Shown here: piece by piece, positions 47,279 to 59,124 of the stretch
Position numbering within the stretch: position 1 is the stretch's first letter
How the letters are laid out: each line of letters opens with the position of its first letter
Assembly (NCBI GenBank): GCA_037954235.1
Contig: JBBMOA010000002.1
Coordinates: forward strand, 11,825,009 to 11,889,008
DNA length: 64,000 bases
Source: Aulostomus chinensis
Taxonomy: Eukaryota; Chordata; Actinopteri; Syngnathiformes; Aulostomidae
Direction: 5' to 3'
The notes under the pieces: model-generated
What the model was told of the DNA's origin: nothing
What the model saw: the letters and a program-made list of their open reading frames with translations, nothing else
Database searches by the model: none
Position numbers and translations under genes: made by a program

Positions 47279-47988
47279 TGAGGCAATGATGTATGAAGAC
47301 CCATGCCCACATTTTGATGTATTTACTTTTTTAATAATTGTGCAAGTGCATAAATATAGAATAATAAATAAAAAGTGAGAGACCATAGAACAAAGAGAAG
47401 CAGATAAACATGTAGAGAAACAAAACCAGATCAATGGTATTAGCAGCACAGAACCACCGTATCAGCAGTGGGAAGCAAAAGCCAAGAGTAAAAGTAGCAG
47501 ATAGAAATATTACAATACACAGCCATGCTGTCGGCCAGAACAGTGACGGTATAAACTCTGGCACTGTAGTTTGTCATTGGTGACAAAGCCTGATCTGAGA
47601 GAGTTAAGGGGGATCCCTTAAACAAATGAGGAGATCAGGGAACTTGGGTTCGAACACACAAAAGGGGAAGGACACCCTTGGCTGTGGTAAATGATATAGG
47701 TGGAAATAAGACCTCTTACAGAAAGAACAAGAGCAAAATTAAATGAAATAAAAAATAGAGGTTTAAAAGAAGAGGTTTTGGAACTTCTATCTGGCTCAGG
47801 GGGGTTTAAGTCAGAAAGTTGTAGCAGGTACAGTTGATTTGTTCTGGTTATGCAGCACCAGCAAGAGAGAAATGAGTGACTAACCCACTGTCCTGCTGCT
47901 GAAAAAGAATGGATTTAGTGGCGTTATTAATTCATTCATCTCCAAATCTTGACATTTTAGAGCAAAGTACATGAATTCTGCATAGTGA
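47278..47988. other. chst1 upstream DNA, no gene seen
   Basis: A-rich sequence with short ORFs only. Confidence 0.5.
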
Positions 47989-48002
47989 CTGCCCCCTGCT
48001 GG
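47989..48002 (-). promoter_or_regulatory. strong CTCF-like site
   Basis: The minus strand reads CCAGCAGGGGGCAG, matching the canonical CTCF core at every position. It lies about 860 bp upstream of the inferred chst1 start and points against the plus-strand site at 47070. Confidence 0.5.
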
Positions 48003-48695
48003 CTGTAACGGAGCGTCAGGAGTAACGGAACAGCGATGTGTCTCCCGAGCACGGATTCCGACCTCTGCCCCTCATGTCCTCCACCTCAAAACAGGGATTC
48101 TGTGTTGTCCTCCATTTTTTTGACCTGTCAATCACGTCACAGGACTTGTCTGCCATGACTCAGATTGGATTGAAGTGTTAGGGTGGGGGGAAAAGGGTGC
48201 ATAAATAAGACTGCGTGGTCAAACTGAATCTGTATCTACATTTTCTGTCACACACTGTAGCTTCATTTCCATCCGTGCAGCTCTTTTTAAGTACATATTC
48301 AATTTGTGCATTAGAATCAATCCCCACACATCCCGCCAAAGTTGAGTTTTATTTGTTTCTTTTACACTCGGGAATGGTAGGAAAGTTGGTATGTGATCAA
48401 AAATAAGTGCAATGCAAACAGGTGAGCAAGTCCTGATGAGGTGACAGTCAGGGTTGAAACCTGAATGAGCGCAAAGCTGGAGTGTAAGTGCAGTCACCTT
48501 GTGACAAACGGAGCGTGACAAGGTGACACCTATCAGCTGCTCCACATCCGTACAGGTCAAGAGGACAGGGACGAGTTTAGTATCTGGTAGGTTCATGTGA
48601 ATGAGCGAAAACAAGTAAGGAAAAAAAAAAACCACGAAACATATAACATGCTACTTTGTGTTAAAAGGGGGCTGGGCTATGAATGATGACGCTGA

Positions 48696-48698
<3 letters not shown>
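48003..48698. other. chst1 upstream DNA
   Basis: No coding sequence is recognised. A 138-codon minus-strand ORF at 48219-48635 has no family features. Confidence 0.5.
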
Positions 48699-48735
<37 letters not shown>

Positions 48736-48744
48736 GGGGGGGGG
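48699..48744. repeat. (GT)17 followed by G10
   Basis: GT units run to 48732, then AT and ten G. It sits about 80 bp upstream of the TATA-like box. Confidence 0.95.
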
Positions 48745-48824
48745 CAGGTGGAATGGGGGAGGGGTCGGGGGTGGTCCAGACAATCGGTCCTTGTATACCT
48801 CACACTCGCAGCCTCTCTGCGCAT

Positions 48825-48860
48825 TATTAAAAGGAAGCCTGCTCGTCGCTTTCCCAGTCA
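48825..48860 (+). promoter_or_regulatory. chst1: putative chst1 core promoter
   Basis: TATTAAAAGG at 48825-48834 is TATA-like. About 25-30 bp downstream begins (CAGT)7, in which each TCAGTC fits the initiator consensus. The following 300 bp turn CpG-rich and contain a spliceable leader. The start site is inferred; no transcript data were available. Confidence 0.45.
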
Positions 48861-48882
48861 GTCAGTCAGTCAGTCAGTCAGT
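48855..48882. repeat. (CAGT)7 microsatellite
   Basis: Seven perfect CAGT units located at the expected transcription start. Confidence 0.95.
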
Positions 48883-49156
48883 CTCTCCTCCTGGCTGTAT
48901 CTCGCCGCCGCCGCTCCAGCCAGCATCATCACCATCACCACTCCTCCACCCCTACTTCTTCTACTTCTACTTCTTCTGCGTTCTTCTCCGCGTCCGAAGC
49001 TCAACGATCAACAGACAGCTTCTGATGGAGAATATTCCTGGAACATTTATTGTCCCGGGAGAGAAAGAGAGGAGCGGGGAACGTTTCTGAGCGCGACAGG
49101 AGACCAGCCGTGATGGACATGTAGCGCATCATGACAGTATAGCATCTACTAATAAG
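48858..49156 (+). other. chst1: putative chst1 5' untranslated exon
   Basis: This is GC-richer than its surroundings, with CTCGCCGCCGCCGCTCC and CCGCGTCCG. A donor-like AATAAG|GTACCG lies at 49156/49157; an alternative ATTG|GTGAGG lies at 49237/49238. It has no ATG before 49025 and then three ORFs: 49025-49090 (21 residues), 49113-49124 (MDM) and 49131-49142 (MTV). The known CHST1 gene has its coding region in one exon preceded by untranslated exons, which fits this layout. Confidence 0.45.
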
Positions 49157-50505
49157 GTACCGAGCGCGATGTCCTCTTTGTGAGCGTTCTAAGCTGAGTT
49201 CCATCATTTATATTGGATTGATTTGCTGGCTGCATTGGTGAGGATGTCTGCAGCCTAACCTGCAGCGAGAGTGGGCTTCTATCCTGCTCAGTGTCTATGA
49301 AAAGAGAGCATTGATTCTCCCTAAAAGCTTGAATTATCAGTAGCTGCAGCTTTTATTCCAGTAATCTATATTATAAAGATCAGTAAAATATGTTCCTTCA
49401 CACAAAAAGCAGTTTTGAGGGGAAAAAAAATCTTTTTTATAATTTAAAAAAAAATCTTTTTTTTTAAATTCTGTCCACCTAGAAAATAATTATTGACATT
49501 GTGCTTTTGTCATAATCGGGTGTGATTTTTTTCTAAGTAAACCTTGTGATGTTGACGATGGTGAGCTTTTATTTTCGCACCGTCAAAGCTTCCTGTATGC
49601 AGGCACCAGCATATGACAATGTTAGAAATCATAAAATAAAATATGGGATGGATTTCATTTTTATTCTCTCCTTTGCAGCATCATTTCCCCTTGACATGAC
49701 ATTGGTAGTTCAGCTTAACACCATTTACCTTTTTTTAAAGTCTTGATGTGGAATAAAACACAGTGCTTCTTCTCTTCCTTGATGCTTACAAGAACTTACA
49801 TGTACTGCAGCACAGTTTGTATTGTGTACTTGGTTTAGTATTTTTTATGTGCTCCTGCCAATGATGGAATAACTTCTGGTGCATTGTGAAGGACAAGGAA
49901 GGCACCTGTGTAATTTTTAACCAATGACTCAAAACTATTTTTAACCTTGGTTCAAATAAAAATGTCTCTTGCCATTTTTAGATACCTGTTTGTGCTTCCT
50001 CTCCGCTGAGGTCTAGACTCTCAGACTGCTCCGCATGTTTTGATAGAGTCATTTTACCGAACAGGAGCAGTCACCTGTACATTCCTGTCCTCTTTTCATG
50101 TTCTACCTCTCATATTTTAGCCCACTATTGCAGAAGATTTAATAATTCAGTGGTTCGGTCTGATGTTGAGCACGGAGGTTTTAAAAGGATTAGTGATATT
50201 CTGTTTTTGTGGATTGTGCAGTTCTTCTTCATCTCTGCCTTTATTCAAAGTGAGGGTGAATAAGAACGTTGCCGATGAAGCCTAAGAGTCCAAAAAGTAA
50301 AATCTTGCCTGCGTAGTGTTGATTTTTCAGCTCACTGATGACTCATCCTCAATTCATATACATCACAACACAAGTCGCTCAACTGTTTATTTGTATATTC
50401 AAATGTGATTTTATTGCACTCTTCTCTGATTTGCGTAGGAATTAATGTTGCCATCTGATTGAAAATCAAGACCTGTCATTTATCAAAGGCATTTCTGGTT
50501 CACAG
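49157..50505 (+). other. putative chst1 leader intron
   Basis: The interval from the proposed donor to the acceptor TTTCTGGTTCACAG|GG at 50505/50506. AT-rich, no gene seen. Confidence 0.45.
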
Positions 50506-50517
50506 GGAGGACCTGGC

Positions 50518-50712
50518 ATGGACCGCTGTGTCTAAATGAAGTTGCTCAGCCATGCAATGTTCCTGGAAGTCGGTGATCCTACTGGCCTTGGCGTCCATTG
50601 CCATCCAGTACACGGCCATCCGCACACTCACCTCCAAGTCTTTCCTGTTGTGCCCGTTGCCCAGCCCCCAGAACTGTGGTGTGGTGGGTCAGGAGACAGA
50701 ACCTTCCTTTGA
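50518..50712 (+). promoter_or_regulatory. upstream ORFs at the start of the coding exon
   Basis: A five-codon ORF, MDRCV (50518-50535), has G at -3 and G at +4, a strong initiation context. The base after its stop begins a second ATG (50536) in weak context, whose 58-codon frame overlaps the chst1 start out of frame and ends at 50712. Confidence 0.6.
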
Positions 50713-51835
50713 GCGGGGGGCAGCAGCTGGTGGAGGCTGCGATGACTACTCTTACTTTTCAGTCAATGCAACTCGTAAAACGCACATCCTGGTCTTGGCC
50801 GCAACCCGTAGCGGCTCCTCGTTTGTCGGCCAGCTGCTCAACCAGCACCAGGAGATTTTCTACCTGTTTGAGCCTCTTTACCATGTCCAGACCACACTGA
50901 TCCCGCGTCTGGCCCAAGGCCTCAGTGCTGAAGACCGGCGTGTGATGATAGGCGCCAGTCGAGATCTCCTGAGAAGCCTGTATGGGTGTGACCTCTATTT
51001 CCTGGAGAGCTACATTAAACCAGTGCCCAATAACCACCTCACCTGGAAACTGTTCCGCCGCGGTGCCAGCCAAGCGTTGTGCAAGAAGCCTGTCTGTAAT
51101 GCCTTTGAGCCTGATCGTCACGTGGAGGAGGGCGAATGTGTTAAGAAATGCGGTGCTCTTAACATGACCTTAGCAACACAGGTGTGCCAGAATAAACAGT
51201 ATGTGGCAATCAAGATTGTACGTGTGCCACAAATTGACGATCTACGCGCCCTCGTCGAAGACCCACGGCTGAACATCAAAGTGATTCAGCTCGTCAGAGA
51301 CCCGCGTGGTGTCCTGTCATCACGCATGGATACATTCTGGGAATCATACCGGCTGTGGCGTATCTGGAGGTCCTCGGGGAAGAAGCCCTATAATCTAAGC
51401 GGGAGCCAGCTCAAAGCGTTGTGCAATGACTACTACAGCTCCGTCTCAACTGGTCTCAATCACCCCGATTGGCTGAAAGGGAAATACATGTTGATTCGCT
51501 ATGAGGACATGGCTAGGAATCCGCTCCTCAAGACCAAGGAGATCTACGACTTTTTGGGGGTGCCCATGGTGAGACAAGTGGAACGCTGGATAAGTGCAAA
51601 CACTCACGGAGGCAATAAGCCCTCAGCCAAACACAAGTACGGTACGGCGAGAAACTCAGCAGCTATTGTTGAGAGTTGGCGTCAGAAACTGTCCTATGAC
51701 ATGGTAACACACACACAGACGGTGTGTCAGCAAACACTGGAGCTACTGGGGTACAAGCTGGCCAATTCTGCAGAGGAACTGAAAAACATGAATATTTCAT
51801 TGGTTGAGGATAAAACTTTTGTACCATTTTTGTAA
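50552..51835 (+). CDS. chst1: carbohydrate (keratan sulfate Gal-6) sulfotransferase 1
   Basis: A Golgi type II membrane enzyme that transfers sulfate from PAPS to C6 of galactose in keratan sulfate and related N-acetyllactosamine chains. The 427-residue frame has no intron. A short cytoplasmic MQCSWK is followed by a signal anchor at about residues 7-24, a stem to about 75, then the catalytic domain. TRSGSSFVG (85-93) is the 5'-phosphosulfate loop and LVRDPRG (247-253) with SSR to 258 the 3'-phosphate loop of PAPS. RYEDMARNP (316-324) and KHKYGTARNSA (360-370) are typical of the family. N-glycosylation sequons are at 72, 204, 281 and 414. Mammalian CHST1 has 411 residues; the extra length is in the stem (about 34-66), which is Gly/Ala-rich here. 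The ATG at 50552 is chosen because MQCSWK and IQYTAIRT are conserved family starts and it has G at -3. The sequence is closer to CHST1 than to CHST3 or other paralogues. Confidence 0.97.
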   Translation: MQCSWKSVILLALASIAIQYTAIRTLTSKSFLLCPLPSPQNCGVVGQETEPSFERGAAAGGGCDDYSYFSVNATRKTHILVLAATRSGSSFVGQLLNQHQEIFYLFEPLYHVQTTLIPRLAQGLSAEDRRVMIGASRDLLRSLYGCDLYFLESYIKPVPNNHLTWKLFRRGASQALCKKPVCNAFEPDRHVEEGECVKKCGALNMTLATQVCQNKQYVAIKIVRVPQIDDLRALVEDPRLNIKVIQLVRDPRGVLSSRMDTFWESYRLWRIWRSSGKKPYNLSGSQLKALCNDYYSSVSTGLNHPDWLKGKYMLIRYEDMARNPLLKTKEIYDFLGVPMVRQVERWISANTHGGNKPSAKHKYGTARNSAAIVESWRQKLSYDMVTHTQTVCQQTLELLGYKLANSAEELKNMNISLVEDKTFVPFL

Positions 51836-52205
51836 CAAAGATAGTTCTCTAAAGACTATTTTTGATATTTTTATAGTTGTTGCCTTATAATTTCCTTAGT
51901 TTGTTGAACTTGTTTCTTGTCTCTTCAAATTTGCACTAAAATGAAAAGATTGCACCGGGGAAGAGCGGAGGACTCCTTAATGTTACAGAGCAGCACATTT
52001 TAAAACACAAAGTGATCAAACATGCTAGTATACAAATATTCGCATTTAGGTTTTCCATGACAGGGAACAGACTTTTTTTTTTTTTTTCGTAGATGTTGAT
52101 GGGATGAGGGTCTGATGATGGTGAAGTGTTTGTTTTTACCTGTGTTGGCAAATTTGGAGTGTAAAAGCCCTACTGTGCAATAAATCGTGTGAATGTCGCA
52201 GTCAA
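51836..52205 (+). other. chst1: chst1 3' untranslated region, proximal
   Basis: AT-rich sequence after the stop, with a T15 run near 52073-52087. AATAAA at 52179-52184 is the first good polyadenylation signal. Confidence 0.6.
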
Positions 52206-52730
52206 CCTTTACCATTATGGCATTTCTGTCCATGTGAGGGGAGAAAAGATGCTTCTGGTAGATGCCTTGCTTGCAAAGGATAACTGCTGAAAATGAACCG
52301 GTTCTCATGTTTAAGGGACAGATTCCCACAGGAGGTCACACATGGTCCATCAGAGGATTTACAACCATCTGTGACAGGCCAACACACCCTAATGAGAGAT
52401 AACGCTAAGATGACCTTTCAAGGTAATGACGGCGTTATAAACATTGATGTAGCTGTCAAATATGTCCAAATAGATGCTGACAAAACACTGTATTTGTTAA
52501 TTATTTGAAAAGTTGTTTCTGTTTTCCTTTTATTTAACATCTACAATTTCTTTCTTTCAGGAAACAATTTCCTTGGTTTTTGTTCGATTGACACTAAAGA
52601 GTGCTGCAGGTATTTTTTTAGGCCAACCAGGAAGTGAGCATCACTGTGGGTTCCCTCGACTAAGAGCCACTGGCATTGTTACATTAGAGTTTTGCTGAAA
52701 ATAAACGCTGTGGCAAACTAAAGTCTGATC
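52206..52730 (+). other. possible extended chst1 3' UTR
   Basis: A second AATAAA lies at 52700-52705. No coding sequence is recognised. Which signal is used cannot be told. Confidence 0.35.
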
Positions 52731-54397
52731 ACAATAACATGTTTGAAAAAAAACAACACTTGCATGACTTTTAAACCGGAGATTCAGTTGTTTGACGTCT
52801 CGACAACTAGCTTCAGTTCAGCCACTCGTTAGCAACGGCTGTTTGTAAGATCCATGAAAAGCTTTGCTGAACTCTTTTATGCCATAAACATTCAAACACC
52901 TTTATCCAGTGCAAATCACAGACCTTGTTTAACACTCTGAAATAACAAGCCTTTGACTTTGAGACGGGGGAGCTGGACGTTCAACAATGCTAACTTGTGA
53001 ATCCCTTTTAAGGTGAATTCCTGCATCACTCTATATATCAACGTCTAAATTCATGATTAGCATGTGTTCAGCTTCCTATCTGTGCATGAAGGGATCATCC
53101 ACTTAAAAATGTAAGAAGTGGGGAGGGCGCTGGATGTTTTTGTTGGGTCCAGTTTCACTGCAAATACCTATTTTTAGGATGTTTAAATCCTGTATACAAA
53201 ACACAGCTGTGTTGCCTACATTAGATCACACATTTAAAAAAAAAGAAAAAAAGAAGAGTATTACAGTAATGACGCTCCATAATCTGGGTTAAATCCTTTG
53301 ATCATTTTAGTAGCAGTGGGCTGTTGCAAGCAGCCAACGTTAAAGGGCAAAAAGTCAAAGCTGGAATGCAGTGAATACAATCGTGTAAAATAATTCCATT
53401 TTTTGTCCTCCTCAATATGACAGAAATCACTGCACAGCTGCCAAGTGATGGAACAAAAGTGTGTGTTTTACTGTTATTAATGAGCAGAACCAAACATCTC
53501 ATAACATTCCTGAACTCAAGCACAAAGTAATAGTACATTTATTGTAAAATTAACCAAATTAAACTACAAAAAGGGAATTATTGGGCAGTTATTCTTGCAG
53601 AAAAAAAAAATACATAAATTGGTAACCCCAAAGCTGAAATAAAGAGCAGTTTTCTATGACACATTCCTACAGATTATACCTGTTTATGCAGTAGCTGGCT
53701 TAGCAAACAGAGTGTGCCTATGAGAAGCAGTTAGTGTGCAGCCATCATTTCACGCTGTGCACTATCAGTCTAAATCTCCTTATGTAGCGGACTAAAATGA
53801 AAGTCGGGCTGCATTATGTAACAAGAAAAGGGATGTTTGCACAAAACACAGCTGAACCTATAAAATGCAGAGTAAAAAGCCTTCAGAGGGATACGAGCTA
53901 CACCCTGAATTCACGATGAGCTCGATGCAGATTCTCTTTTCAGTGGCTTGAATGTTGTTTCCACTTCATTACAGTAAATCTTCATTACTGAAACAAATAA
54001 ATCGTATCATTAATGAAACCATTATCAGGTTTCCAACCACATAATGGGATTTTTAAATCTCAGTTGATGAAAGTAACAAAAATGTGCTGAGATTATGATC
54101 AAGTCTGTCTGAAATGTCAATGTTTAACTTTTTTTTATTCTTATTATCGGGTTTGTTAACTTTGCGCTTCACACACCTGACTTTCATCTCTATAAATGGC
54201 ATCATTTCAAATAAAATGTGCAGCCCATTAACGCATAGACATCCATTGATATCCATGCAATGACTACTTGTTTACCCATGAAATATAAACCCTGTGAATG
54301 GAGCATCACACACTCGCGCTCATCAGTATTGGTGGCCGGATGTCCATTGAGATGCAGAGCACAAACCTTTGATCCTCCTCTGCGCTGAGGCTTGAGG

Positions 54398-54438
<41 letters not shown>

Positions 54439-55242
54439 TCCATCTCTCTCTCCATCATCCATCTCTTTCTGTCTTACACAGATCTCAGGGGATTGTTCCT
54501 TTGCTTCACTCTGTTTTTCACAATACCTCTGAAATTACTGAATGTGCTTGGCATAATCTTCATTTTAAAACTAATAAATACTGCAAAGCTGGGCATGTGT
54601 ACATGTATATGATTTTTTGTTATGATATTATCAACAAAGCAAAGTGGACATCTTTGAAGTCTTTGATTCAGTAATTAAAGGAGACCTATAATGATCATTT
54701 TTGGGGTTTTTTTATGTTTTGTTTTGTTTTGGATCCTTGACTCCCCAGAGTTTTTGATTCACAATTGAAATAAATCTCAATTTCCTAGGTGGCCCATCAT
54801 GCAGGCCCTCAGTTCCTCCTCTGACCTTCTTCCTGAAAGCTCTATTAATTCTTATAACTGTGTAAATACACACAAGACAGGCTGATTTTTTTTTTTTTTT
54901 TGCCCATCATAAAAAGACTAAATCTCGGTTGTTCACTTTTATACGTTCATAATTCAACATTTGTAATATGAACACTCACTGTAACAAGAACAGTATGGTA
55001 GGTCCCCTTGAAAGCATCCCAGCCTCTCAAAGTTAAAACTCCATGCAAATATGTGCACCTTTCTATCAATTATATTGATTTCATCTCAGTTTAATTGCTA
55101 ATAAGAGAAAAATCATAGTCACAGTCATCATAGTACATAGCAAACAGAACCACACGATGCTGTGTGACATCAGGATGTCAGCCTCCGCTATATTACATTC
55201 ATCTAAAAATGCACCACAGGAATATCAAACAGTCACAGATGA

Positions 55243-55302
<60 letters not shown>

Positions 55303-56049
55303 TACATCTGATGGCGAAGCATTAATTTACAGCTCAAACTCAATCTGCAACCCTCAAAGTGTCTCATTTCTTTTTCATTGATTACTGTAAGGAGATCTGA
55401 CTGTCTGTGGTGCACCTGCTAGAGTGAACGCAAGTGCTTTCTTGACACACCTGTGGGTGTGTCCCGAGGCTCAATAAATGATTGGTGATGAAGCAAAACG
55501 ATTATCTCTTCATCAAATATCCCATCAACAGTTTGACCTTTGACCAAACTCTCCACACAACAACAACAACCCAGAAGAAGACGACCCAAAATTCAGCAGA
55601 GGAGTAGACAACTTTAAACTTTAGCTGAAAATATACAGTCAGTGTTGCAGTACTACTGATGTAAAAATCTGCTTCCATGTGGGGTGAAGATATCTACAGT
55701 GAGTAATCATGATCATGGAAAGTAAATCACTCATACTCGATACTTAGTAGCCAAATAGGTCATATGGATCTTCTGAATTTGTCCACAAGTTTATACGAGT
55801 TTGCATCCAGGTTGAAATCAGTGTCTTCCACTTTTAATACAACAAAATAATGAGGACTTGGCCATGGTTCAAAGTCCTGCAACATTTAAAATGAAGCTGT
55901 CAATTAAAGTCACCCTGGCTTCCTTATGTTATAGCAAGACACCCCCCCCCCACACACACACACACACACCTGTGTTTTCATTATATACACTATCTCCTTT
56001 ACTTTCTCTCTCTTGTCTGGTTTTCTTTCATGAAGGAACAGATCGTGTG

Positions 56050-56113
<64 letters not shown>

Positions 56114-57256
56114 TTTCAAGCTGAGCTGACTAGATGTGTTCTGGTCTCTAAACCCTCTCCGGGGTGCAGTAATAAAGTAAGAGAGATGGAAATCTGTCGT
56201 CACTTCTCAGATTTTCTCGTTTCTCCTGTAAAATGTGACATTGCAGCGCACAGTATCAGGAGAGTATTTGTATTTCTTGAGCCTTCCTCAGTGATTGGGA
56301 TGGTATTTGGTGCAGATGACTCAATCAGTTGTCAGGTGACCGCTGACGTCAGCCCAGCGCTGCAGCGCACAAGAGCGGTGCAATCAAAACGCATCATGTG
56401 AAAATCACGACATCATTTTGTTCAACATTTCAACAGTGGACGCTCAAGAGAATATATGATTGCTGGTAAAATTACAGGACATGATGGTGTGTTTGTGTGT
56501 GTGTGTGTGTGTGGGGGGGTGTGCTGGTCTTGTGCCAGGAGGGATATGTGCAGCCTAATTGGATTTGTCAGCAGGTCAGTGTAAGAGAGGTGTAGCAAGC
56601 AGGTCATTCGTTAGAGATCCAGAGCACCATGATGGATTTAATGGACGGAGCAGCTTTGAGATGGAATCTTTTTTTTCTTTTTTAATGAAATATTCTCTGT
56701 AATATGCAAATTAGAACATTTATTCATCTGGATGATTAAAACTTTTTGGTTGGAATTAATTTGAACATAATTTAGTAGCTTTTAGATCAGACGGATGTCA
56801 TTGTGCTTTTGCTTGATATTAAATGCTACATGAAGGCCTGAGAAGAATATAAAGACTATAACTGGCAACATAATGGCCGACCACAAACATTTTATATTTG
56901 ACATTTGATATATTATTTGACTATATTGTACAGCTTGTGAACAAATCTGTAACCAGAAGACGAGAGAAACTGGAAATGACACTCCTTCCCTTCAATGCTG
57001 AGAGCTACAGCTGCTGCTGGCAGCCATCGGTGACCCCCTCACACACTCACACACGTACACTTTTGCACTGAGGAGCCATTGATGGCTTATTCCCTGTGGA
57101 AATGTGTGTATAGGTAAATGAGAGGGTATGTGTGTGGATACGTGAGTGCAGCGTCGGTCAAGCTGGTCAGTGCATCTTACGTCACTGTGGTCAGCTGTGG
57201 CTCTCTTTGCTCACATTCTCCCCCTCGGCTGGCCTGGAAAGCTGAAATGAGATTAG

Positions 57257-57294
<38 letters not shown>

Positions 57295-57455
57295 AGTATG
57301 AGCAGCCATGAGCTAAAAATGAAGCGTCTGGGAATAGAAAAAATACACAAATATTGTGATTTTTTTTTTAGACAGTGTAACATTTGTGATTGCCAAATAC
57401 AAAAATTGCAAATATGTGCCGTGGATTCCTACACAACACTACAGATATAAACCTC

Positions 57456-57543
<88 letters not shown>

Positions 57544-59124
57544 GCCAAGGGCATAAATCCTTCTTAAACTCTGCACTAGCAGGCTCACATTTGTGCAGGG
57601 GTGCAGTGATGGAGAGGTAAATGGAGGCCGAAATGTAGATCAGAAACAGCGTCCTGCCATGATGTAGTTACACTGCAAAGAACAGTCAAAGTATATCTGG
57701 GTAGTTTCTGGTTATCAGACTTAAAGTGATGCCTGATCCAAGTGTTTCTTGCCTTTCAAGTCCTTACAAATAGGTGTCTTGCGCTCACGTGAATGTATTT
57801 TTTTTACATCCTGCATGACTTCTATGTGATTCCAGAATGAATAAAGAGCCAGCTGTGTATATTTAGCTTGAATCTAATTAAAACTGATGGCTACCAACTG
57901 CAAAAACGTCTGTATCCCAACTCTCAAGCGCATCATCAGGTACGATCCACATCATTTTCATCCAGTCATGTGCTCAGTAAACCACAAACACTTTAATTTC
58001 AGCTAAAAAAAACCCCAAAAAACTAACACAGTTCAGTGCTACCATGAATAAGCACACGTGATGTACCTGCTGTTTGTACTCCCCAGTACCAAAATGAGTT
58101 ATTTTTTTTAATTTCAAAATAAAAAAAGTATTATGGTGCACTCTGAAAATAACATTAATCAACATGACAACGAGTACCAACGACAAAAAAAAGTATTGAT
58201 ACCTGTGCAACAGAAGGCTGCAACACAATACAGATATTGAATGTAAAGATTTCCATCTTCTCACCTGTAGAGTAATCCAGGAGTATTACACAAGGTATGC
58301 AGTAAAGTTATTTCTTGAAGTACTTTTACCTTAGTACTTGATATAAGACTTTAAATGAAGGATTTTTACTTCAGTTATTTTTACTTTGTGTGATTGTTGT
58401 TACTTATAGTAAGTAAAGTATATGAGGTTTTTTTTTCTTCTCTTTTTTTGTGATGATTATCTGATATGTCCTCATAGTGGAACACCGTCACAGGAGGTCA
58501 ATGAGCTGACCTGGTCCCCCGTTAAACCTGAGCACCCATGGGTCCTCCTTCCTCATTAACGTTACACGCTCCTATTTATTTCCCTCATGATGAAAAACGA
58601 TATACGTTAAGAAGCTTGGATCACAAATCAGATGAAGCTGGAATCAGCTTCAACCCAACAAAATGATTTTGAAGCGTAACATAATCCACTGAACTGGGGA
58701 GCTAACAAGCTAGCACACTTCCCACTCCAAGCAGGATGGGAAGGGTCTCACCACCGAGGTCAGGACGCCCTTCCACTTGGTTAGGCAGGTAAACATTTAT
58801 TAAACAGCTCGTTACGTTAAGTCACTTCAGCAACATACACATGATCGGCAGCAAACACAACTTTGCTTTTTGATGGCTCTCTTCACCGGCGTCCATTGCT
58901 CTCATCCAGGGGGGAGAAGACAACGATGTATCTTGATTTTGATTGCCCAAAACACGTGATGTCACACCAAAGATGTTTTATTGTGAAGAGGATCTCAGAC
59001 AGGTGAAGTGATCTTATGTCTTTGGGAAATGATGCAGCCCCCCCCCCCCCCCCTGCCTAAAAAAGCCACAAAAAAAAAACTCTCAAGAGGTACATTAACA
59101 TTCATATGAATGACATACAGGGAG
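52731..59124. other. intergenic DNA with microsatellites, no gene seen
   Basis: Contains a (TC)n tract at 54399-54453, (GT)27 at 55247-55300, (AT)10(GT)16 at 56061-56112, GT near 56494-56512, (CA)15 at 57263-57292, (GT)7(GA)35 at 57457-57540 and C16 at 59038-59053. ORFs in these places are translations of the repeats. Nothing else is recognised. Confidence 0.55.
57457..57540. repeat. (GT)7 then (GA)35 microsatellite
   Basis: Seventy bases of pure GA from 57471 to 57540, an uninterrupted purine strand able to form triplex DNA. Confidence 0.97.

Noticed and set aside
46989..47449. ORFs with poly-His/Thr or Cys/Val runs
   Set aside because: They are translations of the (TG)39 tract.
48658..49113. 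151- and 135-codon ORFs over the chst1 promoter region
   Set aside because: They translate the (GT)n and CAGT repeats (VCVCVC, SQSVSQSV) and are not protein-like.
50598..51167. Other ORFs inside the chst1 exon on both strands
   Set aside because: They are shadows of the sulfotransferase frame, which carries all family motifs.
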